NCBI GenBank assembly: GCA_030704615.1
Contig: CM060733.1
Location: forward strand, 21,330,001 to 21,390,000
From: Takakia lepidozioides
Taxonomy: Eukaryota > Streptophyta > Takakiopsida > Takakiales > Takakiaceae
Length of the DNA stretch: 60,000 bases
Direction: 5' to 3'
Made by a program: the position numbers and the translations under genes. Numbering within the stretch: position 1 is the first letter of the stretch; each line of letters opens with the position of its first letter. Under the pieces are notes generated by a model, which had not been told where the DNA came from, did no database searches, and saw nothing but the letters and a program-made list of their open reading frames with translations. Below, in pieces: positions 22,093-32,825 of this stretch.

Positions 22093-22692
22093 CACCGGAC
22101 TTATATCCTTACAGACCAACAGTCCAACAGACCAGATTGATATCCCATCAGAACCACGCTTGGCGTCGCCGTCATGCCGTGGTTGCATTTCATCCGTCCA
22201 GCAGACTTGCATATGCCCATACTCATGGCACAACACACTGCTTAGAGAAAGTACTGACAAAGACGCAGTCGAAGAGCCTGTTGATCCACGCGCATTTGCA
22301 GTCGTAAGGACCTCGAACATCCACAAGCAACGTGAATCCACATCTCTTAGGCTACGTCTCATTTCCCATTGTCCAGTTTTCAAGGAGACGGTAGTGATTG
22401 AGATGTGATGTTTCAGGAGGTGCATCTGGATGTTTGAGGACCTTTGGACTGGACGGACTGGTTTCCGTTCACACTCTCCGCAGTTCCCAGACATGTGGTG
22501 GCAGAGACTTTCTCCCCTGAACAGTCTCATCGGTGGACATAAATTCTGCAATGTATACACGCCCCCACGTGCATATGCTTCCGCGATTTCCGCTATCGTG
22601 TTACCAATGGTTTCCTGCTCTATACGAAGGAGCTCGGACTCGGAGACACACCACAAACCGAAACACATACAATTTTTCCACATATCGTCCTA
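22093..22692 (-). CDS. Unrecognised ORF reading inward from the MULE right end
   Basis: A frame of about 200 residues starts after a possible acceptor (TTATTTTTTAG at about 22693) and includes MWKNCMCFGLW, IGNTIAEIAEAYARGG, MRLFRGESLCHHMSGNCGEC and NIQMHLLKHHISITTVS. It has several Cys/His residues but no pattern I can name. A further frame with hydrophobic segments lies upstream at 22694-22940 and may be a first exon. Its direction is opposite to the transposase, so the two converge as mudrA and mudrB do in maize MuDR. Alternatives are a captured host gene fragment or a chance frame. It is cut at 22090 by the LTR. Confidence 0.4.
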
Positions 22693-22948
22693 AAAAATAA
22701 GCACGTCAGTACAAAACGAAGGCGAAAATAGTGGAAGCATATGCACGATGGTGGCTGTAGAGCCCTGCCAGCCCTCTCATGTTCAGGTACACCCTTCATC
22801 GTCATTAAAATCGCCATAAACAAGAACAACAGCCGCATGCATGCAAAGTCACCTCCACAACATTGGACAACAAAGAGCCGCAAGAACGAGACAACAAGAA
22901 CGAGTGGGCGAGTTCGTGGCAGGGTGTTACGATCTTCCATGCCCTAAA

Positions 22949-23249
22949 CATGGATGGCGCGGATGGGTTTCTCAGAATGGACGATCCAGATCCTTTGGCT
23001 GGCGTGGACTGGCAGACTGGGGGGCAACAGACGGCACAACGAACTAGCGTGCACAACAGACTTGCCGGCAAACTGGCGGTTTGGCGGATTGAGGGGAACT
23101 GGACTCACGGACAGCGGACTGGTTGCGCCGTTCTGGGGCACGGTGCAGGCCGGGGCTTTGGGGGTGGGGGGAGCCGGGCGTCCGTGCGCGGGCCCACCGG
23201 TCAGCTCGCGCGTGCGCCATAACGTCCCAATTATTGTAAAATGAGAGGC
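22949..23249 (-). repeat. MULE right terminal inverted repeat
   Basis: About 300 bp is the reverse complement of 12378-12780, lacking some internal repeat units. It ends exactly at the 9-bp target duplication TTTTATGGA. Confidence 0.88.
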
Positions 23250-23258
23250 TTTTATGGA

Positions 23259-23755
23259 TAACCAAATTTTTATTATTATTATTTTCTATTTTTTGAAAAG
23301 AAAAGAGGACAGAGGCTGGGGATGGGAAAGAGGAAGAGGGGAGCTGGGAGCGATGGCGGCGAGCTCTGCAGGCCCCCAGTGTGTTTGTGGGACAGAGCTT
23401 TCTCCAGCAAGACTCTGGAAGACAAACAAGATTGCAAAGGATATAAACTGTTCCCACACAGATGACAACAACTGCCAGAGTCTTCAAATAAACTCCCACA
23501 TCTGAGCTCCTACTGAGGTTGCCAGTGTAAAGCTTTGTCCAAGGGCAGAAGAGCAAAGGGGACAACAGGAGGGAAACTGCTACATGCCAGCTGAAGGCTT
23601 GGACCTAGCTTTGGTAAGTTAAGTAATTTGCTCAGGAATGTTTTTGGGTCAAATGGGGTGAGTAAGTTTCTTCCGAGGTCTGTAAGGATCCGTGCTTCAC
23701 TCTGGCTCTGCTATCGTTTGGTGGGCGTGGCTCGGCTCCTCATCAGAGCTCGGCC
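23259..23755. other. Upstream region of the PPR gene
   Basis: A short TTA microsatellite (about 23268-23285) adjoins the MULE target duplication, followed by purine-rich then mixed sequence. No separate gene is seen. The MULE insertion sits in what was probably the PPR promoter or leader. Confidence 0.4.
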
Positions 23756-25218
23756 ATGGCCGCCCATCACTCGCAATTAGCGCTGGCGGCGCCACCGCGA
23801 TGCCATCCTTCACGCCCTTCGGCTTTGTGGGAACATTCCTCTTCTTCCTCTGTCGCGATGCCAGAGGCCGGATGGTCTGGCTATGCCCGACTAGCTGCTC
23901 TTTTGGAGCCTGTGGTGGAGGCCAGGCTCAAAGACAAGGAACAGCAGAAAGGCTCGAAATTGTTTGAGGAGACGAGCGATTTTGATGTTGAGGAGACGAT
24001 TTTACCGGAGAGGGTTGATGAGGAGAGTTGTAAGAAGGAAATTCCACATGCTCAAGTTAGGGGCGGAGGAGATGATAAGGGATTGAAGCGGGGGGGGGCA
24101 TGCTGAGAAGAAACAGAATGGGTGGAATAACAGTGTGTCCAAGACATCTGTGAAGTGGCGGTTAGGGAAGCGTGGGCAGCCTTGGGAGAGTGGTCTATCA
24201 GATGTGGGTGAAGCCATTTTCCAGTCACTGCGGCAACTAAGAGGGGACACCATTGTTGGCTCAGTGTTGGAGCCAGCAGAAGACAAGCTTTCGATTGGCG
24301 ACCTTTTGTCTTTCATCAAGGGCTTGGGAAAGGCGGGGCAATGGCCGAAGGCCCTGCAAGTTTTCAACTGGATGAAAGGCAAAGACAAGTTCAAGCCAGA
24401 TGGAGCAACGATTGCAGTTATGCTAAGAGTATTAGGGTCTGAGGCACAGCTCTCCTCAGCATCGCAGTTGTTTGAGTGCTTGAAGGGCGAGGGATTCTCT
24501 TTGGATGTATATGCGCACACGTCTATGATGAGTGCACTTTCCAGGAGCAGGAAATTTGAGAAGGCCCTCGAGTTGTTTGAGACCATGAAGGAAGAAGGGT
24601 GCCAGCCGAGCCTCGTCACTTACAATATAGTGATTGACTTGTATGGCAAGAAAGGTGGTTCCTGGGATGAAATTCCTGACGTATTTGCAGAGATGAAAAG
24701 GCATCCAACCTGATGAGTACACGTACAACACCGCAATCACGGCGTGTGCAAGGGATTCATTATGCGAAGAAGCCAAGAACCTCTTTGGAGAGATGAAAGC
24801 TGCAAAGTGTATGCCCGACAAAGTGACATACAATGCATTGCTAGATGTGTATGGGAAGGCCGGGTGGCATGTAGAAGCTTCAAATGTCTTAAAAGAGATG
24901 GAAAATGTGGGATGTCCTCCTAATTGTGTAACTTATAATGAACTTCTCTCTGCATATGGAAGAGCAGGACTCTTCCTTGAGGCAGCTGAATTGAAAGAGT
25001 TGATGGTTGGCAAAGGCATTGAACCTGACGTGGTCACATACACTAGTCTTCTCTGTGCGTATAGTAAGGCAGGGCGAGACAAGCAGGCTATGGACATCTA
25101 CAGGGAGATGCGAGCAGCCAATTGTGACCCCAATCTTTTCACCTTCAATGCCTTAATCGACATGCATGGCAAGAAACGAAATTTCATTGGGATGATGGAA
25201 ATGTTTGAAGACATGCAG
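23756..25218 (+). pseudogene. P-class PPR protein, truncated (At5g02860-like)
   Basis: The start is MAAHHSQLALAAPPR. Its N-terminus is rich in Ala, Ser, Arg and Pro and could target plastids or mitochondria. Tandem 35-residue PPR motifs follow from about 24300: SFIKGLGKAGQWPKALQVFNWM, SLDVYAHTSMMSALSRSRKFEKALELFETM, PSLVTYNIVIDLYGKKG, DKVTYNALLDVYGKAG, DVVTYTSLLCAYSKAGRDKQAMDIYREM and NLFTFNALIDMHGKK. The order resembles Arabidopsis At5g02860-type proteins, which bind organellar RNA. Two lesions are visible. One G too many in a G9 run (about 24090-24098) shifts the frame. A loss of 5 bp near 24704, between short AGGC repeats, shifts it again. The open frame stops after FEDMQ at a GT donor (25219), and the second half of the family's repeats is not in the window. 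Confidence 0.85.
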
Positions 25219-25519
25219 GTGAGGTTACATTTTGGCAAATACCATATATAAACCCAGAATTCATTCGACGCTCCAGGGTTTATGTTTATTAGGCTATGGT
25301 CTTCCTAACTGTTGGGCTGTGAGAATTAACATAAAAGTATGTACTGTAAGGAATCTGTCATATACCCTCTAAAATTTCGAGTGAAGCAGAAATTTGGCTC
25401 TTGCTTTTGCCATTCAGAGTTTTAGAGGGATGTAATTGAGCATGGTGGAACAAGATGATGACTAGAAACTCTATAGCTTTTCCTTGTACTAATTCAGTTT
25501 GTGATGCTCCTGTATGTAG

Positions 25520-26095
25520 GCATACATGGCCAAGAAGTGCACGAAACCTCGACAATTGAACATGACTCGGGCAACCACGGAGCTGTCGGAAGATACCATC
25601 AGTCGCTTGGTGGAAGCTGTGGTCGCCAGGACTTGCAAGGTAAGCAACTATTCTTGTGAGTTGTATCAGGAAACTGGCGCCCTGCGTAAAGGGAGTCAGT
25701 TATTGTTCGTGGATGGGATAATATCCGGAACTAACGTGTCGTTGTTGGTGGACACAGGAGCGTCGCACTCCTTCATGACGCCGGCGGCAGCGCGAAAGTT
25801 GGGACTCCCGACAAGTGACGTGGGGGCCTCTATTGAGGTGCGTTCTGCCAAAGGAGAACCACAGTTGGTGACAAGGTTGGCGTTTGATGTTCCTCTTCAA
25901 CTGGGGAGTTGGGAGGGACGTGAGAACTTCACCATCTGCGAGATCGATGGAGTGGATCTCATTTTGGGGATGACCTTTTTGAGCAAATCCGGAGCGGTCA
26001 TAGATGGCCGCAAAAGAGTAGTCACGCTGCCATGTGGGAATGGTGACGAGGTCTTACGAATGTCGGAAACGCCCAAATCCGTGGAGGGCGAATAA
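25520..26095 (+). pseudogene. Retroviral-type aspartic protease fragment (Ty3/gypsy)
   Basis: This is a 189-residue open frame from MAKKCTKPRQLN to MSETPKSVEGE, nearly identical to 46907-47465 of the complete element. It holds the active-site [10 protein letters not shown] and the ILGMTFL flap-end motif. It lacks the 1-bp deletion that breaks this region in the complete copy, so it came from a sister copy. No LTR or reverse transcriptase accompanies it. Similarity to the retroelement starts close to a TATGTAG acceptor at 25517-25519. Splicing from the PPR donor at 25219 would join the frames in phase (see findings). Confidence 0.75.
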
Positions 26096-26179
26096 ACCTT
26101 CTGTCAGCAAGGGAGTGGGCCGTGGAGGAGGCACACGAGCCCCAGTTTTTGCTCTACATTAGAGAAGTGAAGGGAGAAG

Positions 26180-26330
26180 TGGCATGATGTGATGTGGCGT
26201 CGGGCACGCTGGCGAGGTCGGCTGACGTGGCGTCAGACCCGTCAGCCAACGTGGCAATAACTGATGACGTGGCATGAGCCCGCCTAGGCTCACGCGCTCT
26301 CACGCGGAAGCATCCCCCAAATGGGAAATA
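26180..26330 (+). repeat. TGACGTGGC-rich arm
   Basis: GATGTGGCGTC, CTGACGTGGCGTCAG, GATGACGTGGCATGAGCC and TAGGCTCACGCGCTC occur directly after the protease fragment. The block has the same orientation and core as the arm at 190-345. It is a probable end of the same transposon family, with no partner seen nearby. Confidence 0.5.
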
Positions 26331-27093
26331 GCTGAAACCCCATGATAGCATTTCCAGAGGATGGTGTGGATGGCCTCACAATCCAGCATGCAAAATCCAT
26401 GGCAATGTGGAGATGGCTGAATGAGCAAACAGGTTAAGTGGCGAACAAGCCATGTCACTGGTACATAGTTGCATGCTTACATAGTACATGAAAGTGTACT
26501 ATATGTCATTCCCGAAAATGACCATGTTGGTCCATGTATTTTACAACAATGATATCAATAAAAGACCAATGGTTCGCATTGGAAACTCAATCCCGTAAGT
26601 GGCTTGTCAAACTTGTGATTTGAAGGATCTTATACCCCAATTCATTGTAGAGGTGATTGGAAAAGACATTGAGACGGCAACAACCGGTATCTATCCTCTA
26701 CGGATCCCCTTCAATTTGATGTGGGAAAGCCGGTTGGAGGTCTAGTCTCACTTTCACTCATCTAATGTCAGTGTTGTATCCGTTGCAATGTGGAGATGTT
26801 TGAAACAACATTGGAGCATTTCCAAAGGATGGTATGGATGGCCTTTCGTGGTGTGTGCCGAATCCATGGCAAGAAAACATTGCAAGCAGAACCCATGGCA
26901 ATGGTAGTTGCAGGGGTTAGTCCAAAGCCAATTGCAACAACAAATGAATAAAGGGTGTTGAAAGGAAAACACTCCATAATTGATCATAAAATCCACTGTC
27001 CAAGCATGATATCTTAATGGGAATGCGAAGGGAGTGTTACCGCCTTAAACTATCATGCATGGTCTATAACTAGAGTGCACAAATCTAGCACAT
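26331..27093. other. No gene; diverged direct repeat
   Basis: A block of about 65 bp (GCATTTCCAGAGGATGGTGTGG...AATCCATGGCAA) at 26343-26410 recurs in diverged form at 26812-26875. No coding frame with a known domain was seen. It could be the non-coding end of the CACTA element that begins with the tnp2 relic. Confidence 0.35.
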
Positions 27094-30000
27094 CTAATCC
27101 TCATCATCCTCATCTATGTCTAGGTCACTGCATGTATCACTATCTTCATCACGAACTTGATCTTGTCCAAGGGTTGGCTGAACATCATCACCACTATTAC
27201 GGGGTGCTCGGAGGTACAAGGAGGCCACCTGTTCTGGAGTAACCGGTACCGCTCGGCTGCATGTTGGGCCATCAGTAACCGGAGTCTCCTCTAGTCTTTG
27301 TGAGGCTAACAATCCTTCCACTTCCACCACATCATCATTATCAATTGATATGTCGCAGACCACTCTATGTGCTCGGGGGCTCTTCTCCAGGATGACTTTC
27401 CACCCCGGCTCCTTCACACAATCAGAAAAAAAACACTTGATCAACTTGGCCAGGAAACACAAAAGGTTGCTCAGAAGGTAGAAGCATACGGTTAAAATTG
27501 ACCAGTGTGAAGCCAACATCGTCCTGCTTCATTGACATAGGTTGACGACCCACGCAACGCGCCTGTACCCACAAACACAAAAACACTATAGGCTGTGTTT
27601 GGCCATAGTCAATTTGCAAAATCTCTCTTATAAGACCCACATATCTTGTAGGTTCCTCCATGTCATTGACTGAATTGTTGGTAATGGGATGGTGCTGGAA
27701 AATAGATGAGACTCCACAATCAAAAGACACCATACTTGTTGTGTTCATGCCGGGGGATATAACCCTGTAATGGTTACCATACGCTGTCATACTCTTGAAT
27801 GACAGGGCAGTAAATGATGGAGGCCTTGAAAGATCCAATAATTCCTCACGTGTTGTAGGATCAAGCCCATCTGATTGAATCAAGAGATGATCACGTACAC
27901 CTTGAGGGAGCCAAACAGCAAATGGAGGACATGGATGCAAATCAGGAGGGTACTGAATTGCCGTGGGATTGCTCATGCCTTCCACCCCTTGCTCCTCACG
28001 AAACAAGCGTCGTCTGGCTTCTATCCATGTGGACTCTGCTTCATATATCTTGTCACAATCTGAGGGTCAGCCAGGAGATTAACAGAGGTGGCGTGGGAGA
28101 TATGAAAAGACACCATATGCCAACTAATGAGAAATGACTAAAACTTGGAAATATGAATGTCAATGAAGTAGATTTCTTACCCCAACAGGACTGACAGACG
28201 AGGATGGTTTTGAATGATGTACTCATATACAATATCATGCAGGTCATTCAATTTTCAGGCTTTAGAACTTCCCTCCACAACTTCACGTTCCACAGATTCT
28301 CCCTCATCTGCATCCCACACTCTTCGTACACTTCCATCAAATCCTGCCATATACTCTGTGCAAAAACCCAATGCTTCTTCACATTGGTATCTTCTGCCAT
28401 GCTCCCCTCGGGCCTTGCCATGTTTCTTACGTAGCCCTTCATATCTTTCATTGCCCGCTCCATGGGGTACATCCAACGAGATGCTACAGGCCCGCATAAG
28501 TACAAATTGTCCACTAGATGAACAACCAGATGTGTCATCACATCAAAAAATGATGGTGGGAACTCCTTCTCTATAAGATATAGAGTGACAACTGCTTCAG
28601 TTCTCAATTCCTCATACTCCACAGGATTCACCACTTTTGCACACAACTTCTTAAATACACGACATACTCGCAAAATGGCCCTACGAGGACCACTTGTCAT
28701 GAGCCCACGGATAGCAAGCGGTATAATTTGCTGCATGAGCACATGATAGTCATGTGATTTCATGCCAGACAATTTCTTCTTCACCACATGCTTTTTGAAA
28801 GCTGATGCGTAGCCTGTTGGCACTTTCAAGTTCTGCACAATCTCCAGAAAGACTTTTAACTCAGCCTCAGTGAGGACATAAGGGGCAGGAGGCATAATTA
28901 ACATATCTGCTCTGTAAGGATCACGTTGTAGCCACAATTCCGGGCGCATCCCAAGTAGCTCCAAATCACGGTGAACTTTCAATTTTCTCATCAAAGATAG
29001 TTTTAATAATATTTTCAGCCAAGTTCTTTGCGTCAAACGTGTGGCGGATGAGGAGACCCTACAAAACGAACACATAAGCAATTGAGCATTTACTCATCAC
29101 AATTTAAACAGAAAACGCAAAAATGTACATAGCCAATTTAAAGGCCATGAAGGAATTACCTCCCAATAAGGTAAGACATATAAAATTGACAATCGCTTCA
29201 CTCCATGAGTTTTTGCTGGGTCTGTTCTGTTATCTGGCGTCCCTCCGTTTTCTACCCATGCAGTGCGAGCTGTTGCAAGCCCCTTGATTTGTGTTCCACT
29301 CTGCGTTTTCGGAGGAGTTCCATGCTCAGTAGCGCCATTGAACATTCTTGACCTTCTATATGGATGATTGCGGGCCAGAAATCTTCGGTGGCCCAGGAAA
29401 ACAGTTTTCCCACATGTGTGTAACTGTTGTGCAGTCACCCCGGGTCCACAAGCTGGACAACCAGCATAACCTTTCGTCACTTGACCTGAGAGCAAGCCAT
29501 ATGCAGGGTAGTCATGGATTGACCACATCAACACTGCCCTCAGTGTAAATTCGCATTGACCACGAGGATGGGAAACATCATGCGCAGCAATCCCTCTCCA
29601 TAGTTCCAGTAGCTCTTCCACTAGGGGCATCAGGTAAACATCTACGTTGTCCGAGATAACAGACTCCTTACCAGAAATCAGTAGCGCTAACATGACAAAG
29701 AACTTTTTGGTCATTAACCACGGAGGCAGATTGTAATTGACCAAGAGAACGGGCCATGTGCTCCAACTGGTGGATTGAGCTCCGTAGGGATTTACACCGT
29801 CTAAGGCCAATCCAAATCGCACAGATCGTGGCTCTGCAGCAAAATTCTCAAATGTGGTGTCAATGTGTCTCCATGCTTTGCTATCAGCTGGATGTTGAAC
29901 CAACCCATCCTGGCTCTTATGTCTGTTGTGCCATGTCATGAGGTTAGCGACCGATTTACATCAGTACATACGTTTCAACCTTGGAATGACAGGGAAGTGT

Positions 30001-30636
30001 CGCAATACTTTCTTGGGCACACTTCCACGACCTGGAATGTAACGGGAACTGCGGCACACTGGGCAAATGTCTATATTCTCATACTCCCCACGGAAGAGTA
30101 CACAACCACGCACACAGGCATGGTGTACTGCAATCCCATCTTGGCAATCATGGTTTTTGCTTCATAGTGAGTTTTCGGCAATGAATTCTCTTTAGGCAAA
30201 AAAAACTCTTACGCAACAATCCCAGAAGCTCATCCACAAATGCATTGGTGCACTTGTGGGTAGTGCATGCGTTCAGCAACGTCAAAGTTGCTTGCAGTCG
30301 GCTGATCGAGCACCCTTCAAAAAGTGGACATTGCGACTGTCGGAAGAGTTTATCATACTCGGGATCAACGTGCAGGTGAGCATTCTCATCAAATTCATTG
30401 TCTCTGGAATCATTGAGGTCATTGTCATGATCGGCAAATGTGTGATCGGTTCCACCATTAATGGGGTCCTTTCTGTTTGCATCTACAAAGTGAAACGCTT
30501 CCTGCAATGCATGCTGGATTTCTACTTCCAATCCACCACCCTCATCTGCGTTCTCTGTGACATTGAGCTCCCGCTGTGCCGCAGGGCCTTCGTCTTCATC
30601 ATCTGAATATTCACATCCCTGCACCCCAATAGTCAT
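27094..30636 (-). pseudogene. CACTA (En/Spm) transposase tnp2-type relic
   Basis: On the minus strand, 30636-30148 has an acidic start and SQCPLFEGCSISRLQATLTLLN. It is followed in shifted frames by TMIAKMGLQYTMP, ENIDICPVCRSSRYIPG and VIPRLKRMY-stop-CKS. The tnp2 core lies at 29939-29100: DTTFENFAAEPRSVRFGLALDGVNP, STWPVLLVNYNLPPWL, DVYLMPLVEELLELW and TKGYAGCPACG. A DUF4218-type region is at 29081-28260 (FPPSFFDVMTHLVVHLVDN, CGPVASRWMYPMERAM). A DUF4216-type C-terminus is at 28006-27094, with a frame change at an A8 run near 27425. Introns separate some blocks. Frame changes and a stop in place of Trp make it non-functional. No CACTA ends were found. Confidence 0.82.
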
Positions 30637-32825
30637 CTTGTGAGTGGACTGTCGCGCGGCTTTTACTCACCCATCCCTTCGCTATCCGAGGCGGAAACTC
30701 CAAGATAGAAGAGTTGGAAATCTCTAAGTACTCAGCCCGCGCAGAACAATCAGTCATGACCTACAGCTAGTGTATCATGGGGGTGTTTCCTATTTGTTTC
30801 CTTTTCCGCATTCATCTTAGCTACCTTACCATTGATAATTAAGTATCAGTTTGCTTCATCAATTTATCGGTTTCCTTAACTCCTCCATTCAATCCACAGC
30901 TTCACTCAGATCTCTCTACACAGTGTGATTGTATCGTATAAGTATCAGATTATGATTTATCAGGTATCAGGCCGAATCCATTATGTCTCTAATCTGCTCT
31001 ACAATATCACTCTAGCTTTGCATATGACAAGCATCTACTAATCCTCTTTTCTCCTTCATCGTGCTCTCCGATCTCCGCTCCCGCCTGTCTCCGAAGTCCT
31101 CCCCGAATAATGATCCCCTTCCTATTCCCCGTTCTTCCCTTTATCCTCCTATCCGCGGTTCTAACCGTTTCCCTCTCTAACCGTCGTATGTGAACTAACA
31201 TGTTCCCTTCACTGGTGTTGTTCCCCACAGTCGTTCCCTGTCCTACTCTTCGTTCCCTATTATCGTGACAGCTGTGTCAAGCGGTGACTGGCTGTGTTTG
31301 GCTGTGTCGGGCTGTGACTGGCTGTGTGGCTGTGCCGGGCTGTGACTGGCTGTGTGGGCTGTGTCTGCTGCGACGACTGTGACGGGTTGTGTGGGCTGTG
31401 TGGGCTGTGACGGCTGTGTCCGCTGTGTGGGCTGTGACGACTGTGACGGGCTGTGTTGGCTGTGTGGGCTGTGACGGCTGTGTCGGCTGTGTGGGCTGTG
31501 ACGACTGTGACGGGCTGTGTTGGCTGTGTGGGTTGTGACGACTGTGACGGGCTGTGTTGGCTGTGTGGGCTGTGACTGCTGTGTCGGCTGTGTGGGCTAT
31601 GTAACCCCCCTCTACAGTGCGCTGCTGTCACCCCTAAGGTTCCTGTTTGTCTCAGTCTGTACAAAAATTAAGGGTACCCTACAGATCCCGTATAAGTGTC
31701 TAAGTCCCCTACAGTCCTCTAACATGGACCAACAACGATGTGACACTTGTTCATATTATGACATGGGAGGCACGGTGACGTTGCAGTGATGCAGCCATAT
31801 TGACGTATGTATGTTATGAATATACACCCAATCAAAACACAACATTTGTAGCCATTGAAGTCATAGTTGCATTCACTTAGTTAGTCATATATGACTACAT
31901 GACTACACATGACCAATGAAAACACGACATGTGTATTAATTAAAGTGATAATGGAAGTGACGTAGTCATAGTCACGTCTGTATCTTATGACTTCTTGACT
32001 ACAATCACCCAACGAAATGTCGACATGTGGAGAAGATGATCGTTGCATTCAAAATTCAAACTAAAGTGCTGAAGGAAAGTGACGATCGTACCGGAAGAGA
32101 ACATCGTCGGAGAAGAGGATCCCTCCCGTGTATTACGTAATGATTCCTCACTATTTCCAACAAGAGTAGTTTTTCTCCATGATACTCATCGCAGTTGCAT
32201 AGCATTTTTGTATGCCCATTCCTTGTGGCATAAGCTTCTTCCATTCGCCATAGACAATCATCTATTCTACGCCTACACATCCGGTTGCCACCTGCACTGT
32301 ACATGCTTTGAACGTCACCCCTACCCTCTTTGCATGCTACGCACAGTGGATTGTCTCTTGTTTTGCACTAGCTGCCAATGTGCTATTTTTATATCTTCTG
32401 CATCTGTAAGTGCCGTTTCTGAGTATCCATAGTGAAGCGGAAGGTCTTCGAAGTGACAGTCCCTCTCATTGAGTACGAGAAGTTCCGAGAGCGCCGGATT
32501 GCTGCCATAAAGGAGGTGGAAGCAACTTTCAAGTAGTCGATAGATGGGTGAGTTTAGTTCCTGACTTTGGTTACCCACCCACTAAACACGCGATTCGCCT
32601 TATCCTCTGACCTTCCTACAGCTCTCATAAGCTTCATAGCACAAATGGGGGCGAGTAGCTGCGACTTGTACAAACAGAGAGACAAACAACAAGTAGTGAG
32701 TGACGATTAGGTTTGAGGAGGGTGTGTCATTAGGCGGGAGATGTCCGCCGTCATTCGTGGGCAGCCATTACTTCCTGGTAGGGTGCGGCTGTGGTTCAGC
32801 GTAGCTTAAGAGTATTAGGGTATGT
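30637..32825. other. Spacer between the two CACTA-type genes
   Basis: This holds the 31262-31605 minisatellite and AT-rich sequence with repeated GACTACATGACTACA-like motifs near 31880-32000. No recognisable gene. If the tnp2 and Ptta-like genes belong to one element, it would be their shared divergent promoter region. Confidence 0.35.
31262..31605. repeat. GGCTGTG minisatellite
   Basis: About 340 bp of 9-bp units GGCTGTGTN / GGCTGTGAC are arranged in higher-order blocks such as GACGACTGTGACGGGCTGTG. The minus strand would encode a His/Ser/Gln/Thr/Pro-rich repeat, but there is no other coding support. Confidence 0.85.

Larger units (their letters stand above)
12378..23249. mobile_element. 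Mutator-like element (MULE) with nested Ty3/gypsy element
   Basis: The outer ends match in inverted orientation, each starting GCCTCTCATTTTACAATAAT. They are flanked by a perfect 9-bp direct repeat TTTTATGGA (12369-12377 and 23250-23258), the target duplication size typical of Mutator transposition. The element is 10,872 bp long. In order it holds the left terminal repeat, the first part of a MULE transposase (+), a 100-bp repeat array (+), the 3' half of a Ty3/gypsy element (+), the last part of the transposase (-), a second array (-), the 5' half of the same Ty3/gypsy element (-), an unrecognised ORF (-), and the right terminal repeat. The right end lies about 500 bp upstream of the PPR start codon. 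Confidence 0.9.

Noticed and set aside
22025-22408. Plus-strand continuation of the MULE transposase (SWIM tail) after the retroelement
   Set aside because: Plus-strand frames here show no CxCx(n)CxH motif; the minus-strand frame looks more protein-like.
31260-31664. His/Ser/Thr/Pro/Gln repeat protein
   Set aside because: It is the translation of the GGCTGTG minisatellite; there is no flanking coding signal.
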